Source: Mariniblastus sp964414815
Lineage (GTDB): Bacteria; Planctomycetota; Planctomycetia; Pirellulales; Pirellulaceae
Length of the DNA stretch: 64,000 nt
Direction: 5' to 3'
Assembly: GCA_964414815.1 (NCBI GenBank)
Contig: CAYPXY010000008.1
Location: 1-64,000, forward strand
Part shown: piece by piece, positions 8,875 through 18,233 of the stretch
Numbering within the stretch: position 1 is the first letter of the stretch
How the letters are laid out: every line of letters starts with the position of its first letter
Translations under genes and position numbers: made by a program
The notes under the pieces: model-generated
Seen by the model: the letters and a program-made list of their open reading frames with translations, nothing else
The model's database searches: none
What the model was told of the DNA's origin: nothing

Positions 8875-9348
8875 TTACTGTGCGAGCGAATCGCCCAATC
8901 GGAGCATGGCCAATGCGGCGTCCACGGATTCGATTCCTTTATTACCCACGCTTCCACCCGCTCGTTGGGCGGCTTGATCCCAGGTGTTGCAGGTCAACAA
9001 GCCGAATGCAATCGGTTTGCCGGTCTCGATGGACATGCTGCCCAGCAGTTGACTCACCGTTCGGTTGATGTATTGATCGTGAGTCGTCTCTCCGCGGATG
9101 ACGCAGCCTAAACAAATCACTGCGTCGGGTTGCAGGGCCTCCAGAGCCTGCTTGGCTCCCAGTGGCAACTCCCACGCACCCGGTACCCACAGCACCGAAA
9201 TATGATCATCGGCAACGCCATTTGCCTGGAGCGCCTGAATCGCACCGCTGCGCAACTTGTCCGTAATTTCGAGATTGTATTTGGAAACCACGATCGCAAA
9301 TTTTCGGTCCGCAACCGAACCTTGGGTACTTTGAAATTCTCGAATCAT
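8875..9348 (-). CDS. ribH: 6,7-dimethyl-8-ribityllumazine synthase
   Basis: RibH condenses 5-amino-6-ribitylaminouracil with 3,4-dihydroxy-2-butanone 4-phosphate, the penultimate step of riboflavin synthesis. Substrate-binding segments VPGAWELPL, CVIRGETTHDQYI (with the catalytic histidine, His90) and GLLTCNTWDQAAQRAGG are all present, and 157 residues is the usual length. Its ATG overlaps the stop codon of the upstream TPR gene by four bases (ATGA), so it is very likely translated by coupling within a three-gene operon. No other rib genes and no FMN riboswitch are seen nearby. Confidence 0.97.
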   Translation of the reverse strand: MIREFQSTQGSVADRKFAIVVSKYNLEITDKLRSGAIQALQANGVADDHISVLWVPGAWELPLGAKQALEALQPDAVICLGCVIRGETTHDQYINRTVSQLLGSMSIETGKPIAFGLLTCNTWDQAAQRAGGSVGNKGIESVDAALAMLRLGDSLAQ

Positions 9349-10406
9349 TGTAGCTTCATCGCCCAGACGGTATTGCGGTGACGATCTCTGAGAATGGAGC
9401 GGGCGCTGTTGGCACGCTCGCCTTGATTGAGCTTGGGCCAGATCAAGGTCAGATGGTAAACGGCTTCGGCGTGTGGGTCGCGTTCCGTCGTATAAAGCAG
9501 TTGGGTCACCAGAAAAGCCGACCTCGCCTCTTTCAATTTGTCTTGTTGCAGATAGATCGAGCCAAGTGAATTGTAAAGATAGGAAAACACAAAGGCGTTG
9601 GTTGAATCTTCGACCTTGATAATCCCTTCAATCGCTGTGATGGCGGCATCCGGTCTCCCTAGCAACGCCTCGGATTTCGCGAGTCGGGCCTTTGCAATCA
9701 GCTTGTACGCCTGCGTCAGATCATCGTTGGCGGGATCGTTCAGGATCGCGGTGTAAGCCTGAGCGGCTTCAGCGGCCTTGCCTTGTTCCATCAAGGACTC
9801 ACCGCGCCCGAAGTTGCCTTTGAGGATGTACTCCTGCCACTGCGAGTCGTTAAGTTTCTGAAACTCCTTTTCAGCCAGGTCGAATTTGCCAACCGCAAAT
9901 AAAAGCCTGCCCAGCAACTCCGTCGCCGGATAGAAATGAATCGATTCAGGGTGAGCACGCAAGAACTCTACCAGGCCACGACCGGCATCGGTCGACGTAA
10001 CACCACCGCCTTGAAACGCGATTTCGGCGTTTGATTTGGCGATGAGAAAGTCGATCTCCTGTTTGATTTCCGGCCGTTTTGGCGAGTCGTTGATTTTTTG
10101 CAGTTCTTCAATCGCACCCTCGTAACGACCGTTGCCGATTTGAGTCCGGGCACGTTCGATTTCCAGCGGTTGTCCCTGATACGAGATCTTGGAGATTTGA
10201 GCGGCCGGAACCGTTCTCATACCATCGCTGGCCTCAATGTTGACACCGAAGGGAGTGACCGAGGCGATTTTGCCGCTGGCGTTACGGGCCCCCTCGCCGC
10301 GTTTGACCTGCACGGAATCCTGAGCCAGTGCCACAGAGCTTGACCAGCAAACGATGGTCAAGGCCACCAGGCTGCAGTTGATGAAATGGGTTTGATAACG
10401 GTTCAT
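9345..10406 (-). CDS. Secreted TPR-repeat protein, function unknown
   Basis: The start at 10406 (MNRYQTHFINCSLVALTIVC, cleavage probably after ALA) gives a signal peptide; in-frame codons further upstream would run through palindromic repeats. After a short beta-rich region (KIASVTPFGVNIEASDGMRTVPAAQISKI) come TPR-like helical pairs, for example NGRYEGAIEELQKIND, GKFDLAEKEFQKLND and QGKAAEAAQAYTAILND. TPR arrays hold protein complexes together; here it would act outside the cytoplasmic membrane. It lies between the 1025-residue TPR gene and ribH on the same strand and overlaps ribH by four bases. The segment before the TPRs resembles short beta modules seen in other planctomycete exported proteins, but I cannot name it. 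Confidence 0.75.
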   Translation of the reverse strand: MNRYQTHFINCSLVALTIVCWSSSVALAQDSVQVKRGEGARNASGKIASVTPFGVNIEASDGMRTVPAAQISKISYQGQPLEIERARTQIGNGRYEGAIEELQKINDSPKRPEIKQEIDFLIAKSNAEIAFQGGGVTSTDAGRGLVEFLRAHPESIHFYPATELLGRLLFAVGKFDLAEKEFQKLNDSQWQEYILKGNFGRGESLMEQGKAAEAAQAYTAILNDPANDDLTQAYKLIAKARLAKSEALLGRPDAAITAIEGIIKVEDSTNAFVFSYLYNSLGSIYLQQDKLKEARSAFLVTQLLYTTERDPHAEAVYHLTLIWPKLNQGERANSARSILRDRHRNTVWAMKLQ

Positions 10407-10418
10407 AGGGTTTCGTAG

Positions 10419-10515
10419 AACGAAATTCATTTCGTTCCATGTAGTAGTGTAGGTATCTGAATGTTGAACGGAATGCATTCCGTTGTAAGGTTTCATGAAC
10501 GGAATTCATTCCGTT
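10419..10515. repeat. Three 18-bp palindromes between two TPR genes
   Basis: The palindromes are AACGAAATTCATTTCGTT (10419-10436), AACGGAATGCATTCCGTT (10467-10484) and AACGGAATTCATTCCGTT (10498-10515). They share 8-bp arms and a 2-bp centre and fill most of the gap between the two TPR genes; the last abuts the stop codon of the larger one. A further copy lies in frame in the RND gene at 23565-23582, and a decayed one at 13683-13700. They look like dispersed REP-type elements. Confidence 0.85.
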
Positions 10516-13500
10516 CTACTGGTTTGCACGGATTCTGTCCTTCAGTTTTTCGAATCGCAGTTTCCAGTCGGGGCGTCCGAGACTGGGAACCCGATCTTCT
10601 TCCGTCTCGATCAACTTCAATGCCAGGGCGATGCGATCTTTATTTTTCTCAATAATTCCGTTTTCCAGCAGGCATTCAGCCCAGTGCAGGATCGCTTCGC
10701 AGAACAAATCTTCTTGCTTGCCGCGAGCGGCTCGAGCCAACGCTTCCCAGCCCCAAACGACGTTCGATTCCCGTTTGGTCTGAGGGTTAACTCGTTTGGC
10801 CGTTCCCTTGATCGCTTCGGCGAATTTTGCGGATTGTTTGCTCGCACGGCCCCAGGCTTCGAGAGTTTCGGCGGCATCAACCTGAACCTGTACATTAGCG
10901 GCTTGATTGAGACCTCCCAGAATTTTGACAAACTGTTCCATCGCTTCTTCAAACTTGAGACTGCCGCGCAGCGCCAAACCCCGTTGGCGTTGCAGTTCTC
11001 CGAGCAGACGATCTTTTTGCGGATGGGTATCGAATCCCAATTCTTCGGCCCGGTTGAGTGCCGTCACCGCCTGTTGAAACAGGGGGCGGCTCTCATCCAT
11101 CATGCCGAGGTCGGTCAATGAATTGGCAACTTTGAGCGCCGTCGATCCCGCCCACAGAATGGTTTCGGGGTCGTTTGAGTCTCGCTCGATGGAATTCAGG
11201 AAACCGACCAGATGATTGGCAAAATTCAACTTCCTCTCGTCCGGCTCGGAATGAAACTGAGTCAAAATTTGATGCGCGACCAGCGTGTAAATCTGAGAAA
11301 GCTGTTGTCGATCTTCCGGCCGGTTGCTGGCCTCGGCACTTTGCCGAATCGCATCCAGGATTCCCCGAATGCGGTCGATTTCCGTTTGCGGGTTTTTGGA
11401 ATCTTTGAGCGCCGACAGGAAAACTCTCATCGCCGTCCGATAAGTATCGCGCGCAAATGGTTCGCCAGAGGGATGCGAGACAATGACGGGATGTTTTTGC
11501 TTGATTAGGTCCAGCGGTGCGATGGCAGCACTTTCCAGGCGATGGATCGCCTCGGCAGTATTGCCTTCCTCCAGCAGCACATCGACGAGGTAGCGGCTGG
11601 CGGTTGCGACTTCCCAAGTGAGCCGATCGGGTGATCCGGCGACCGCAATTTCCAGATAAGACCTGGCTCGCTTGAGGGCAGGTTCAAGCTCCGCCGCAGT
11701 GGCCCCACCGGCAAGTCGGGATCGATAATCTGCCCACAGGAGAGTGCCCAGTCGAGCCGCCTGAAGAGGCCGCGACTGGAAATCCTCTGGAATCTTTTGG
11801 AACAAGGCATCGGCTTGGTCGAATTGCTTATCGGTCAATGCAAGGCCGATCAAAAACTGAGCCGCCGTGCCTGCCTCTCGTGAACTGGGCCAGCGCTCGA
11901 CGACTTCGGTGCAGACACGATACAATTGGTCTTTCTCAAACTCGCGGTCATCCACATCGGCATCGCTGTAGATCCGGACGCAGCTCTGGACCAGCACATT
12001 CATTCCCTGTCGCGTCGTATCCACTCCAGGAAACTTGGTCAGCAAAAACTCACCGATGGTGGCGGCTTCCAGGTACTGCTCATTCGCGTAGTAACAATAA
12101 GCCTGGACGTTGCGAAGCTGGTTGATCTGGTCTTGCCGGGTCTCGCCATCCGCCATGCCCAGCCCGACGTCAATGATTTCGAGAGTAGCTTCCGTGAGTT
12201 CGGACAGTTGTTCGGAAACCGCATTGAGATCGGCCTCGATTTCCTCTTTCTGATTATCCGGCACGGACGCCAGTTTCTGCCGGCCCGCGTAGATTTCGCT
12301 GAGCATGACCTCCATTTCCGCTCGATGATCGACCGCTTTCAACAGGGCCTCTTCAAATGACTGAAGCGGTTGTTCCTGTTCGCTGGTCTTCGATTCCGTC
12401 AGCGGAATGTTCAACTCGTTCATCATCGCGCGAGCCTGATCCCGATGAGGGCTAGGGGTTTTCGCCACAACTCGAAAATGCTTGGCAGCTTGACGTTTGA
12501 GGTTTTCTGCTTCATTGCGGGAGCGACCGTTGCCCTGTTGCCGGACTTCGTCCCCATAGAGATGAAGTGCCTTTGCCAGTTCCAGTTGAATCCGCAACCA
12601 GTTCGGATTTCTCGCCTCGCTTCGGCTGAGTGAATCGACGACGGGTTCCAGCCGCGACACGATTTCGCCAGCGGGATACGATTCGAGTTTGCTCCAGTTT
12701 TCAGCTGCGATCAGCATGGCGGATTGTTTCAGCGATACAAGCGCTCCGTCTCCTTGGCTGAAAATGTCTTCCAGAGTGTCGAGTGATTCTTTGTAGTTGC
12801 CGAGTTTTTGATAGCAGCGAGCTTCGTTTAAACGGGCTTGCCATGCTGCGATATATTTTTTTCCATAGTAATCTTCGTGATGCGATCGGTATTCTTTGGC
12901 GGCTTCGGTCAGCAATTGACGTTGGTGAGGATCGTTTTCAGGATAGGTGTCGGCCAATTGCTCGATGGTCATTGCCAGTCGCAGTCGCAGCGTTACAAAC
13001 ACCGACTGAAAATACAGCAATGCCTTTTCGGTTTCGGGATCCTCAGAGTCAATCTTCAATCGGTTGGGACTCTTGGGGTCGATCAGTTCGCGGATTTTTG
13101 CTTTCGCATCCGAATAGTGGGTGCGGGCCTGCTCAAGCAGTTGCCGCGAACTGGCCGCATACTTCTCGCGTTCGGCGGCCGTCAATCGGTCGGAAGCTCC
13201 CAACGCGAGACTGATGGTGGCTCTCTGATAGAACAGATTTCCCTGTTGCTGGGCGATTCGCGCCAAGGTGTCGAGCGCCGAAGCCGAGTTGGCATACTGA
13301 GCCAGAATCTGTTGAGCCTCGTCCAGGCGTGCATCGCGAAGCTTGATATCGCCAATGGCGGTCGTGCTGGCGATCAAGGTTTCTGCCTTTTGGAACGGCA
13401 GATTTTTGCGAAAGTCGCTACTGACGGTTTCCTTGTCGCGGATGCTATCGACATAGTCGAGTGCCACATCATAATATCCGTGGCTGCGAAGTGCCTCCAG

Positions 13501-13593
13501 AAACCGTTCCGCAGGCTCATCAGCGCGAGTGGCCGTCGATGGGGTGATGGAACAAGTTGCAATGAGGAGCAGTAGTAAAGCAGGCTGTCTCAT
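10516..13593 (-). CDS. Large secreted helical-repeat (TPR-like) protein, function unknown
   Basis: A 1025-residue exported protein; the start at 13593 (MRQPALLLLLIATCSITPS, cut near ATRA) gives a signal peptide, while an in-frame ATG at 13725 would lie upstream of it within non-coding repeats. The rest is almost wholly alpha-helical with degenerate TPR motifs: AERFLEALRSHGYYDVALDYVDSI, QKLGNYKESLDTLEDIF, YYANEQYLEAATIGEFLLTKFPGV and FEEAMEQFVKILGG. No catalytic motif was found. It is first in an operon with the second TPR protein and ribH and is divergent from two membrane-protein genes, which suggests a shared envelope function, though that is inference. Confidence 0.8.
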   Translation of the reverse strand: MRQPALLLLLIATCSITPSTATRADEPAERFLEALRSHGYYDVALDYVDSIRDKETVSSDFRKNLPFQKAETLIASTTAIGDIKLRDARLDEAQQILAQYANSASALDTLARIAQQQGNLFYQRATISLALGASDRLTAAEREKYAASSRQLLEQARTHYSDAKAKIRELIDPKSPNRLKIDSEDPETEKALLYFQSVFVTLRLRLAMTIEQLADTYPENDPHQRQLLTEAAKEYRSHHEDYYGKKYIAAWQARLNEARCYQKLGNYKESLDTLEDIFSQGDGALVSLKQSAMLIAAENWSKLESYPAGEIVSRLEPVVDSLSRSEARNPNWLRIQLELAKALHLYGDEVRQQGNGRSRNEAENLKRQAAKHFRVVAKTPSPHRDQARAMMNELNIPLTESKTSEQEQPLQSFEEALLKAVDHRAEMEVMLSEIYAGRQKLASVPDNQKEEIEADLNAVSEQLSELTEATLEIIDVGLGMADGETRQDQINQLRNVQAYCYYANEQYLEAATIGEFLLTKFPGVDTTRQGMNVLVQSCVRIYSDADVDDREFEKDQLYRVCTEVVERWPSSREAGTAAQFLIGLALTDKQFDQADALFQKIPEDFQSRPLQAARLGTLLWADYRSRLAGGATAAELEPALKRARSYLEIAVAGSPDRLTWEVATASRYLVDVLLEEGNTAEAIHRLESAAIAPLDLIKQKHPVIVSHPSGEPFARDTYRTAMRVFLSALKDSKNPQTEIDRIRGILDAIRQSAEASNRPEDRQQLSQIYTLVAHQILTQFHSEPDERKLNFANHLVGFLNSIERDSNDPETILWAGSTALKVANSLTDLGMMDESRPLFQQAVTALNRAEELGFDTHPQKDRLLGELQRQRGLALRGSLKFEEAMEQFVKILGGLNQAANVQVQVDAAETLEAWGRASKQSAKFAEAIKGTAKRVNPQTKRESNVVWGWEALARAARGKQEDLFCEAILHWAECLLENGIIEKNKDRIALALKLIETEEDRVPSLGRPDWKLRFEKLKDRIRANQ

Positions 13594-13772
13594 GCGGACA
13601 TTCTCGGTCGGGGGGATAATGTTATTCAGGTTTATTTTATAGAATGGAGTGAGTTGGGGAAATCGGTCTGTGGTGGTTGTGGAACAGAATTTATTCCTAT
13701 CCCTTTTGGGTTCCATCCTGTCCATTTCCGTCCCATTAACGTAGATTCCCGTCCTGCGACCGAAACAAACTT

Positions 13773-15253
13773 ATGAACTTCCGGCTGCCATCACAACCCG
13801 ATCCGTCTGATCGCCCCAAACTCAAATTTGGTCGGTCGCCGTACTTTCAGGGGAATGCTAGTCAGGCTCGCCGCCCGTCGCATCGGAATATAGTGGCATT
13901 GGTTTTCATGCTGATGTTCGTGCTGATCGCCATGCGAGAGGCCGCCAAGCCCGAGCGGTGGCACTGGTTGCTGCCACCGGATGAAAACCAGAAGTCAGCG
14001 ATCGATTCAGTGATCCCACTCGATGAGCGTGATGCTGAAAGTATGAATGAAGAAGACTCGCGGCGACAAACCTCCCGGCCTGTTGAAAACGTGGTCGACA
14101 GATCGGGAGATCCATCCCACGATCCCCCACTTCATCCCTCATCCCGCCCCCCTCCTCCCTCCTCCCCCCCCCCCCNNNNNNNNNNTGGCAAAACACTTTG
14201 CGCAGAATGGACTCTCATCAAAGGATCACGCTCTACCAGTTGCTCAAGCGAATTCGGCACGGCGAAACCTTGCCTGCGAACGACATCGAGCGATTCGAAT
14301 CGCTGGTCAATTTCATCGAACAGGGCCGCCAGCAATTTCACAGCGACCATCTAAGCGAGTTGGCTTTTTCGAGAGAAAGCCCCCAGGAGAAAGCCAGCTT
14401 GGCCAATGAGCTTTACGAATCGGAGCAGAGCTGGAAGCAACATGAGTTGCCCTCCTTGCAGGCCGCGTTGCAGTCGGAGGCAATCTCGGATGAACAGCGA
14501 AGTGCGATGGAACAACTGCAAGCTGTTCTCGATCCGACCATTGATTCGTTTGTCAGTGATTGGACGGCGCAAGGTTGGGAAGGTGATTCGCCTGCCTGGG
14601 GACGGATGTGGGAACTGATTTTCAGTGGGCACTTGCCGCCGCCCGATCGGGTGAGTCATCTGGAATTGATGGCTCAGCCTCATCAGTACAGGAGCCTCCA
14701 CGTCCGTGTGCGAGGTTCGATTCAGAGTGCCTGGCAGGAACCCCTTTCCATTCGCGATTTTGGAATCGACCAGCTTTTCGTGCTGGTGATTCGTCCAGAC
14801 GATTCGAATGTCAGTCCGTTTTTTGTTTATGCCGACGAATTGCCTGCCGGGTTCCCACCGCTTTCACGACGCCCCCTGACGATGGATGAACCGGTTGTTG
14901 TCGATGGACTTTTTTTCAAGATTCGAACCTATCTCGATTCCGAACGACAGGTTCAAAATGGACCGATGATTTTGGCTTCCCGAATCGAGCCGGTGGCGTC
15001 TGCTCACGTCGCGATTGGGCCGATTCGAGGTCCGTTGCCTGAGGTGACAAAAGGTGTGTGGGGCGTGGGGCTATTGATGTTGGTGTTAATCGGGATCGCT
15101 ACGATGTGGTTTGCTTTTCGCAGTCGGCAGCGGATTCGTTTCAATCCAGGTCCCAATCGGACCAGGGAAATTCATGAAGATCTGCAATCGCTGATCGGTC
15201 AGGAAGGCCCCAAAACCGATCAGGAGCGAATTCAGGAACTTTACGATCAATAA
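13773..15253 (+). CDS. Single-pass or two-pass membrane protein, split by an assembly gap
   Basis: The reading frame starts at 13773 (MNFRLPSQPDPSDRPKLKFG), has one membrane segment (NIVALVFMLMFVLIAM) near residue 45 and runs through a Pro/Ser-rich stretch into a C tract and 10 Ns. Beyond the gap a second frame, open from 14186, continues to 15253 with helical regions, the beta-rich stretch SLHVRVRGSIQSAWQEP and a C-terminal membrane segment (GVGLLMLVLIGIATMWFAF). The frame difference is explained by the unknown gap size. The C-terminal part resembles that of the next gene (VVVDGLFFKI versus VIVDGFYFRF), so the two are paralogues in an operon three bases apart. Function is unknown. Confidence 0.65.
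14164..14185. other. C homopolymer followed by 10-N assembly gap
   Basis: A run of about 12 C residues at 14164-14175 leads directly into ten Ns (14176-14185), the usual filler for a gap of unknown size. The upstream 50 bases are also C-rich, a likely cause of sequencing failure. The gap lies inside a coding region. Confidence 0.95.
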
Positions 15254-15256
15254 CCA

Positions 15257-16660
15257 ATGATTCATTCAAATTTTCCAAATTGCCCAAGGCTAAACAGTTG
15301 GCGTTGCTGGGCTGCCGTTATGCTCGTTTTGTTTTTGCGTCCGCTGCCCTGCTCTGCTCAGACGCTCGATGCGCCCCGGATTGAGCTGTCTGGTTTTACG
15401 CCGAGCGAAGCTTTCAACGTTGCGGACAATGAACCCTTTGAGATCGGTGAGCCGAGCCTGCTGAAGTTGATCTATCGCATTCGGCAAATATCCCTCAACA
15501 ATCTCAGAAAGTACGCCTCGTATTCGGCGGATGTGACTTGGGAAAAACTTGAGAACGATCCGGCGGGAGTTCGCTTCCAGGTTTTTCATCGCGAGGGGCG
15601 TGTTCAGTCTGTATCGAGAATGGCTTTGCCGCAGGCTGAAGCTGGCGATCCGCAGTTGATCTACCTGGCCCATTGCCTGACTGACGATGACAAGCCATTT
15701 CTGGTCGCCAGTCTGCAGGCTCCGGTGGTCTGGTTGAAAGCCAGTCGGCTCGATGAGCCTGTGTCGTTTTTCGGATTCTTTCATTCGAGAGTCCGGTGGA
15801 GGAATGCTGGATCAAAAGCTGAACCGGATACTGATGAGCAATCCGTTCCGCTGTTTGTCGCCCGACAGATTGCCTGGTATCCGAAGTCTGAAAACACCGA
15901 GTTGGGCGTTTCGCCGTCCCACGCGATGTTGGCCGGCAATGGCGTCGATATGGCAGGTTTTGATCTGATCAAATTGGAGGATCGAAGACCGTTTGGCTCG
16001 AAGGACGCCAAGCCATTTTTTGAGATCCTCGATGCGGTTGGGAAAATGAAGCTGGGGCAGGATGCACCGCCCCCCATTAGTCATATGGTTCTATTGCGTG
16101 GCCCCACTCAACACTACGGCGACCGGGTTCGATTTCAAGCCAAGGTCAAGCAGTGTTCGATCGTCCGGCCCGGGGAACATTGGGATGTCGAACGTGATCC
16201 GGCACCGTATTATCAACTAATTGTCTTTCCAGATTTGCGTGTTGATGATCGCAATATTACGGTCGAAATCGGCAAGGACGATCAAAAGATCGTGTACAAC
16301 CGGTTTCCATTTACCGTGTGTGTTCGCCGTTTGCCCGATGGACAGACGGCCGAATCCATGCAGGACCAGACGGTGATCGTGGACGGTTTCTATTTTCGAT
16401 TCTGGCAGTACGATTCACAAATCACGCGCGATGCCGGCGTGAACGCACAAATCAGTCCGGTCATTATCGCCGACGAGCCTGATCTGAAGGATCCATCGAC
16501 CGATGACTGGTCAAGATTCATTGGCATCCTCTTGCTCACCATGTTGGGCCTGATCGCGATCGTTGCATTGGCATTTCTGCGATTCAATCGAAAGGCAGGT
16601 AATCGAAAGCAAGAACTGCCGGAGCGAATTGATTTTGAGGATCAGGCCGATTCAGAATAG
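15257..16660 (+). CDS. Exported protein with C-terminal membrane anchor, paralogue of the preceding gene
   Basis: A 467-residue protein with an N-terminal signal segment (CWAAVMLVLFLRPLPCSAQ), a long extracytoplasmic region and a single membrane segment near the end (FIGILLLTMLGLIAIVALAFL) followed by a charged tail. Two beta-rich repeats stand out: VTWEKLENDPAGVRFQVFHR near residue 95 and GDRVRFQAKVKQCSIVRPGE near residue 285. The block VIVDGFYFRFWQYDSQ matches the equivalent part of the upstream gene, which ends three bases before this start. I do not recognise the family. The layout fits a membrane-anchored partner of the divergent secreted TPR proteins. Confidence 0.75.
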   Translation: MIHSNFPNCPRLNSWRCWAAVMLVLFLRPLPCSAQTLDAPRIELSGFTPSEAFNVADNEPFEIGEPSLLKLIYRIRQISLNNLRKYASYSADVTWEKLENDPAGVRFQVFHREGRVQSVSRMALPQAEAGDPQLIYLAHCLTDDDKPFLVASLQAPVVWLKASRLDEPVSFFGFFHSRVRWRNAGSKAEPDTDEQSVPLFVARQIAWYPKSENTELGVSPSHAMLAGNGVDMAGFDLIKLEDRRPFGSKDAKPFFEILDAVGKMKLGQDAPPPISHMVLLRGPTQHYGDRVRFQAKVKQCSIVRPGEHWDVERDPAPYYQLIVFPDLRVDDRNITVEIGKDDQKIVYNRFPFTVCVRRLPDGQTAESMQDQTVIVDGFYFRFWQYDSQITRDAGVNAQISPVIIADEPDLKDPSTDDWSRFIGILLLTMLGLIAIVALAFLRFNRKAGNRKQELPERIDFEDQADSE

Positions 16661-16726
16661 ACGCCCGCATTTTTCTCAGGGTAGTCGTGATGCCTTCGGA
16701 ATCTCTGATATGTCGCAATTGCAAGC

Positions 16727-17794
16727 TCATGTCTCACCGGTCTCCTTCCCTTTCTTCTTTTTTGGCTTCGGCGGTGGCAATTTTTTGATTGCCTTTTCAA
16801 ATTCACCGCCTGCGGCATCGGCTTGCTGAATGCGTTGACGGTTGAATTTGTCGTATTCTGATTCAGCCAACTCTCTGGCCATCTCGTGCGAAATCTTGCC
16901 TGCGTGAGTCAGAATATTGCGGTCGTTGATCGTGAGAAATGCATTGAGCTTGGTAATCCAGTCCGTCATGTGCATTGGAACTCGTCGCATTGCCTGGCCT
17001 TCGGCAAAAACAAGGTACTGCTCGACAAGGTTGTTGAGCGCCGCCAGTTCCGGTTCGCTCAAATAATTTTTGGCGATGACCACGTCGTCTTTGCGGACTT
17101 TCGCGCCTCGCCAACTGGTCAGCCCCATGTTGGGTTTACTGCTGTCGGCGCGCGAGTGGATGATCTCCGCAGCGGTCTGGCCGGTGATGGCCCAGTGCAT
17201 TTTGTTTTGCACGGTCTGAAAAAACTCAATACTCTCTGCGCGAGTCGGGTCATAGTCGATGCTGGTGGCATAGATGTCGGTGATCTTCTGATAAAATCGC
17301 CGTTCGGATGTGCGGATGTCCTGAATCCGCCTCAGCAACTCGTCGAAATAGTCGAACGGCCGGTCCGGGTTCTTGAGCCGCTCGTCATCAAGAACGAATC
17401 CTTTGACAATGTACTCGCGAAGTTGTTGCGTGGCCCAAATTCGGAAGCGAGTGGCGACGACACTTTTGACCCGGTAGCCGACCGAGATAATCGCGTCGAG
17501 GTTATAAAAATCGAGGGCTCGAGTGACTTGCCGACTCCCTTCCTGGCGAACTGACAAGAATTCCTTGTGAGTTGCCTCGCGCTGCAACTCACTCTCCGCG
17601 TAGATGTTTTGCAAATGGAGACTGACGTTTTGCTGAGTAGTTTGAAACAACTCGGCCATGTGTTGCTGGGTCAGCCAGACCGTTTCGCCCTCCAGACGGA
17701 CGTCGATCTTCGTGCGCCCGTCTTCGGCCAAATAGACCAGAAATTGGCCTTTAGCTGGCAAGTTTGAATCCGGGTTTTCAGATGGAGTGCTCAC
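16727..17794 (-). CDS. rhuM: RhuM family protein
   Basis: The 355-residue protein matches the RhuM family named after a Salmonella pathogenicity-island gene: VRLEGETVWLTQQHMAELFQTTQQNVSLHLQNI is the helix-turn-helix-like start, followed by LDFYNLDAIISVGYRVKS and ATRFRIWATQQLREYIVKGF. The middle and C-terminal part (MGLTSWRGAKVRKDDVVIAKNYLSEPEL) is also typical. The C-terminus is a Lys/Pro tail. The start codon is GTG. The biochemical role of RhuM proteins is unsettled; they often travel in variable islands near restriction systems. Here the gene stands alone between a membrane-protein gene and a long hairpin repeat, with no restriction genes beside it. Confidence 0.88.
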   Translation of the reverse strand: MSTPSENPDSNLPAKGQFLVYLAEDGRTKIDVRLEGETVWLTQQHMAELFQTTQQNVSLHLQNIYAESELQREATHKEFLSVRQEGSRQVTRALDFYNLDAIISVGYRVKSVVATRFRIWATQQLREYIVKGFVLDDERLKNPDRPFDYFDELLRRIQDIRTSERRFYQKITDIYATSIDYDPTRAESIEFFQTVQNKMHWAITGQTAAEIIHSRADSSKPNMGLTSWRGAKVRKDDVVIAKNYLSEPELAALNNLVEQYLVFAEGQAMRRVPMHMTDWITKLNAFLTINDRNILTHAGKISHEMARELAESEYDKFNRQRIQQADAAGGEFEKAIKKLPPPKPKKKKGKETGET

Positions 17795-17990
17795 AATTCC
17801 AAAATCTCCGCAACATTCCGCGCAATGGTCTGTTCCAACTCATGGCAGACGTTGCGTCTTTTTCAGAAGTAGCAATCCAGTGCAAGGCAGGTCTCGTTTC
17901 GTTAAACTTTAACTTGACACGAAGCGGTGATTGTATCGGAGATTTCTTTAGGAAACAATCTTCTAGCTTGAATTGCAGAGACGGCTATTT

Positions 17991-18109
17991 ATGGAGTGCG
18001 GGACTCTGTACCGCTATCGTTTCTATGGCTTTGGATATTTGGGTTTCGTCGGTGGCCGAAACCGTCCGAAGCCATAGAAACGATAGCGGTACAGAGTCCC
18101 GCACTCCAT
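17991..18109. repeat. Long perfect hairpin element, copy 1
   Basis: Two 41-base arms (17991-18031 and 18069-18109) are exact reverse complements, starting ATGGAGTGCGGGACTCTG and enclosing a 37-base loop that itself contains GGTTTCG...CGAAACC. A second copy lies at 31932-32027 with the same outer arms and loop words. The element sits in the 439-base gap between rhuM (-) and mdh (+), about 120 bases before mdh. Transcribed from either side it would form a very stable stem, so it may stop or process transcripts. The rest of the gap shows no gene. Confidence 0.9.
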
Positions 18110-18233
18110 AGAGGCTAAAAGGAGGAGAGTCTATTTGTACTTTGCCCTGCCCCCTTGCGGTTTGAGGCTCTGTGCGGCATATTCCTGAGACACTGCCAAG
18201 TATTCGAAAACGTTATTTTTGCAAGGAAAAATC

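Noticed and set aside
16727..17794. RhuM gene as part of a restriction or defence island
   Set aside because: No restriction, methylase or other defence gene lies beside it in this window; only family habit suggests it.
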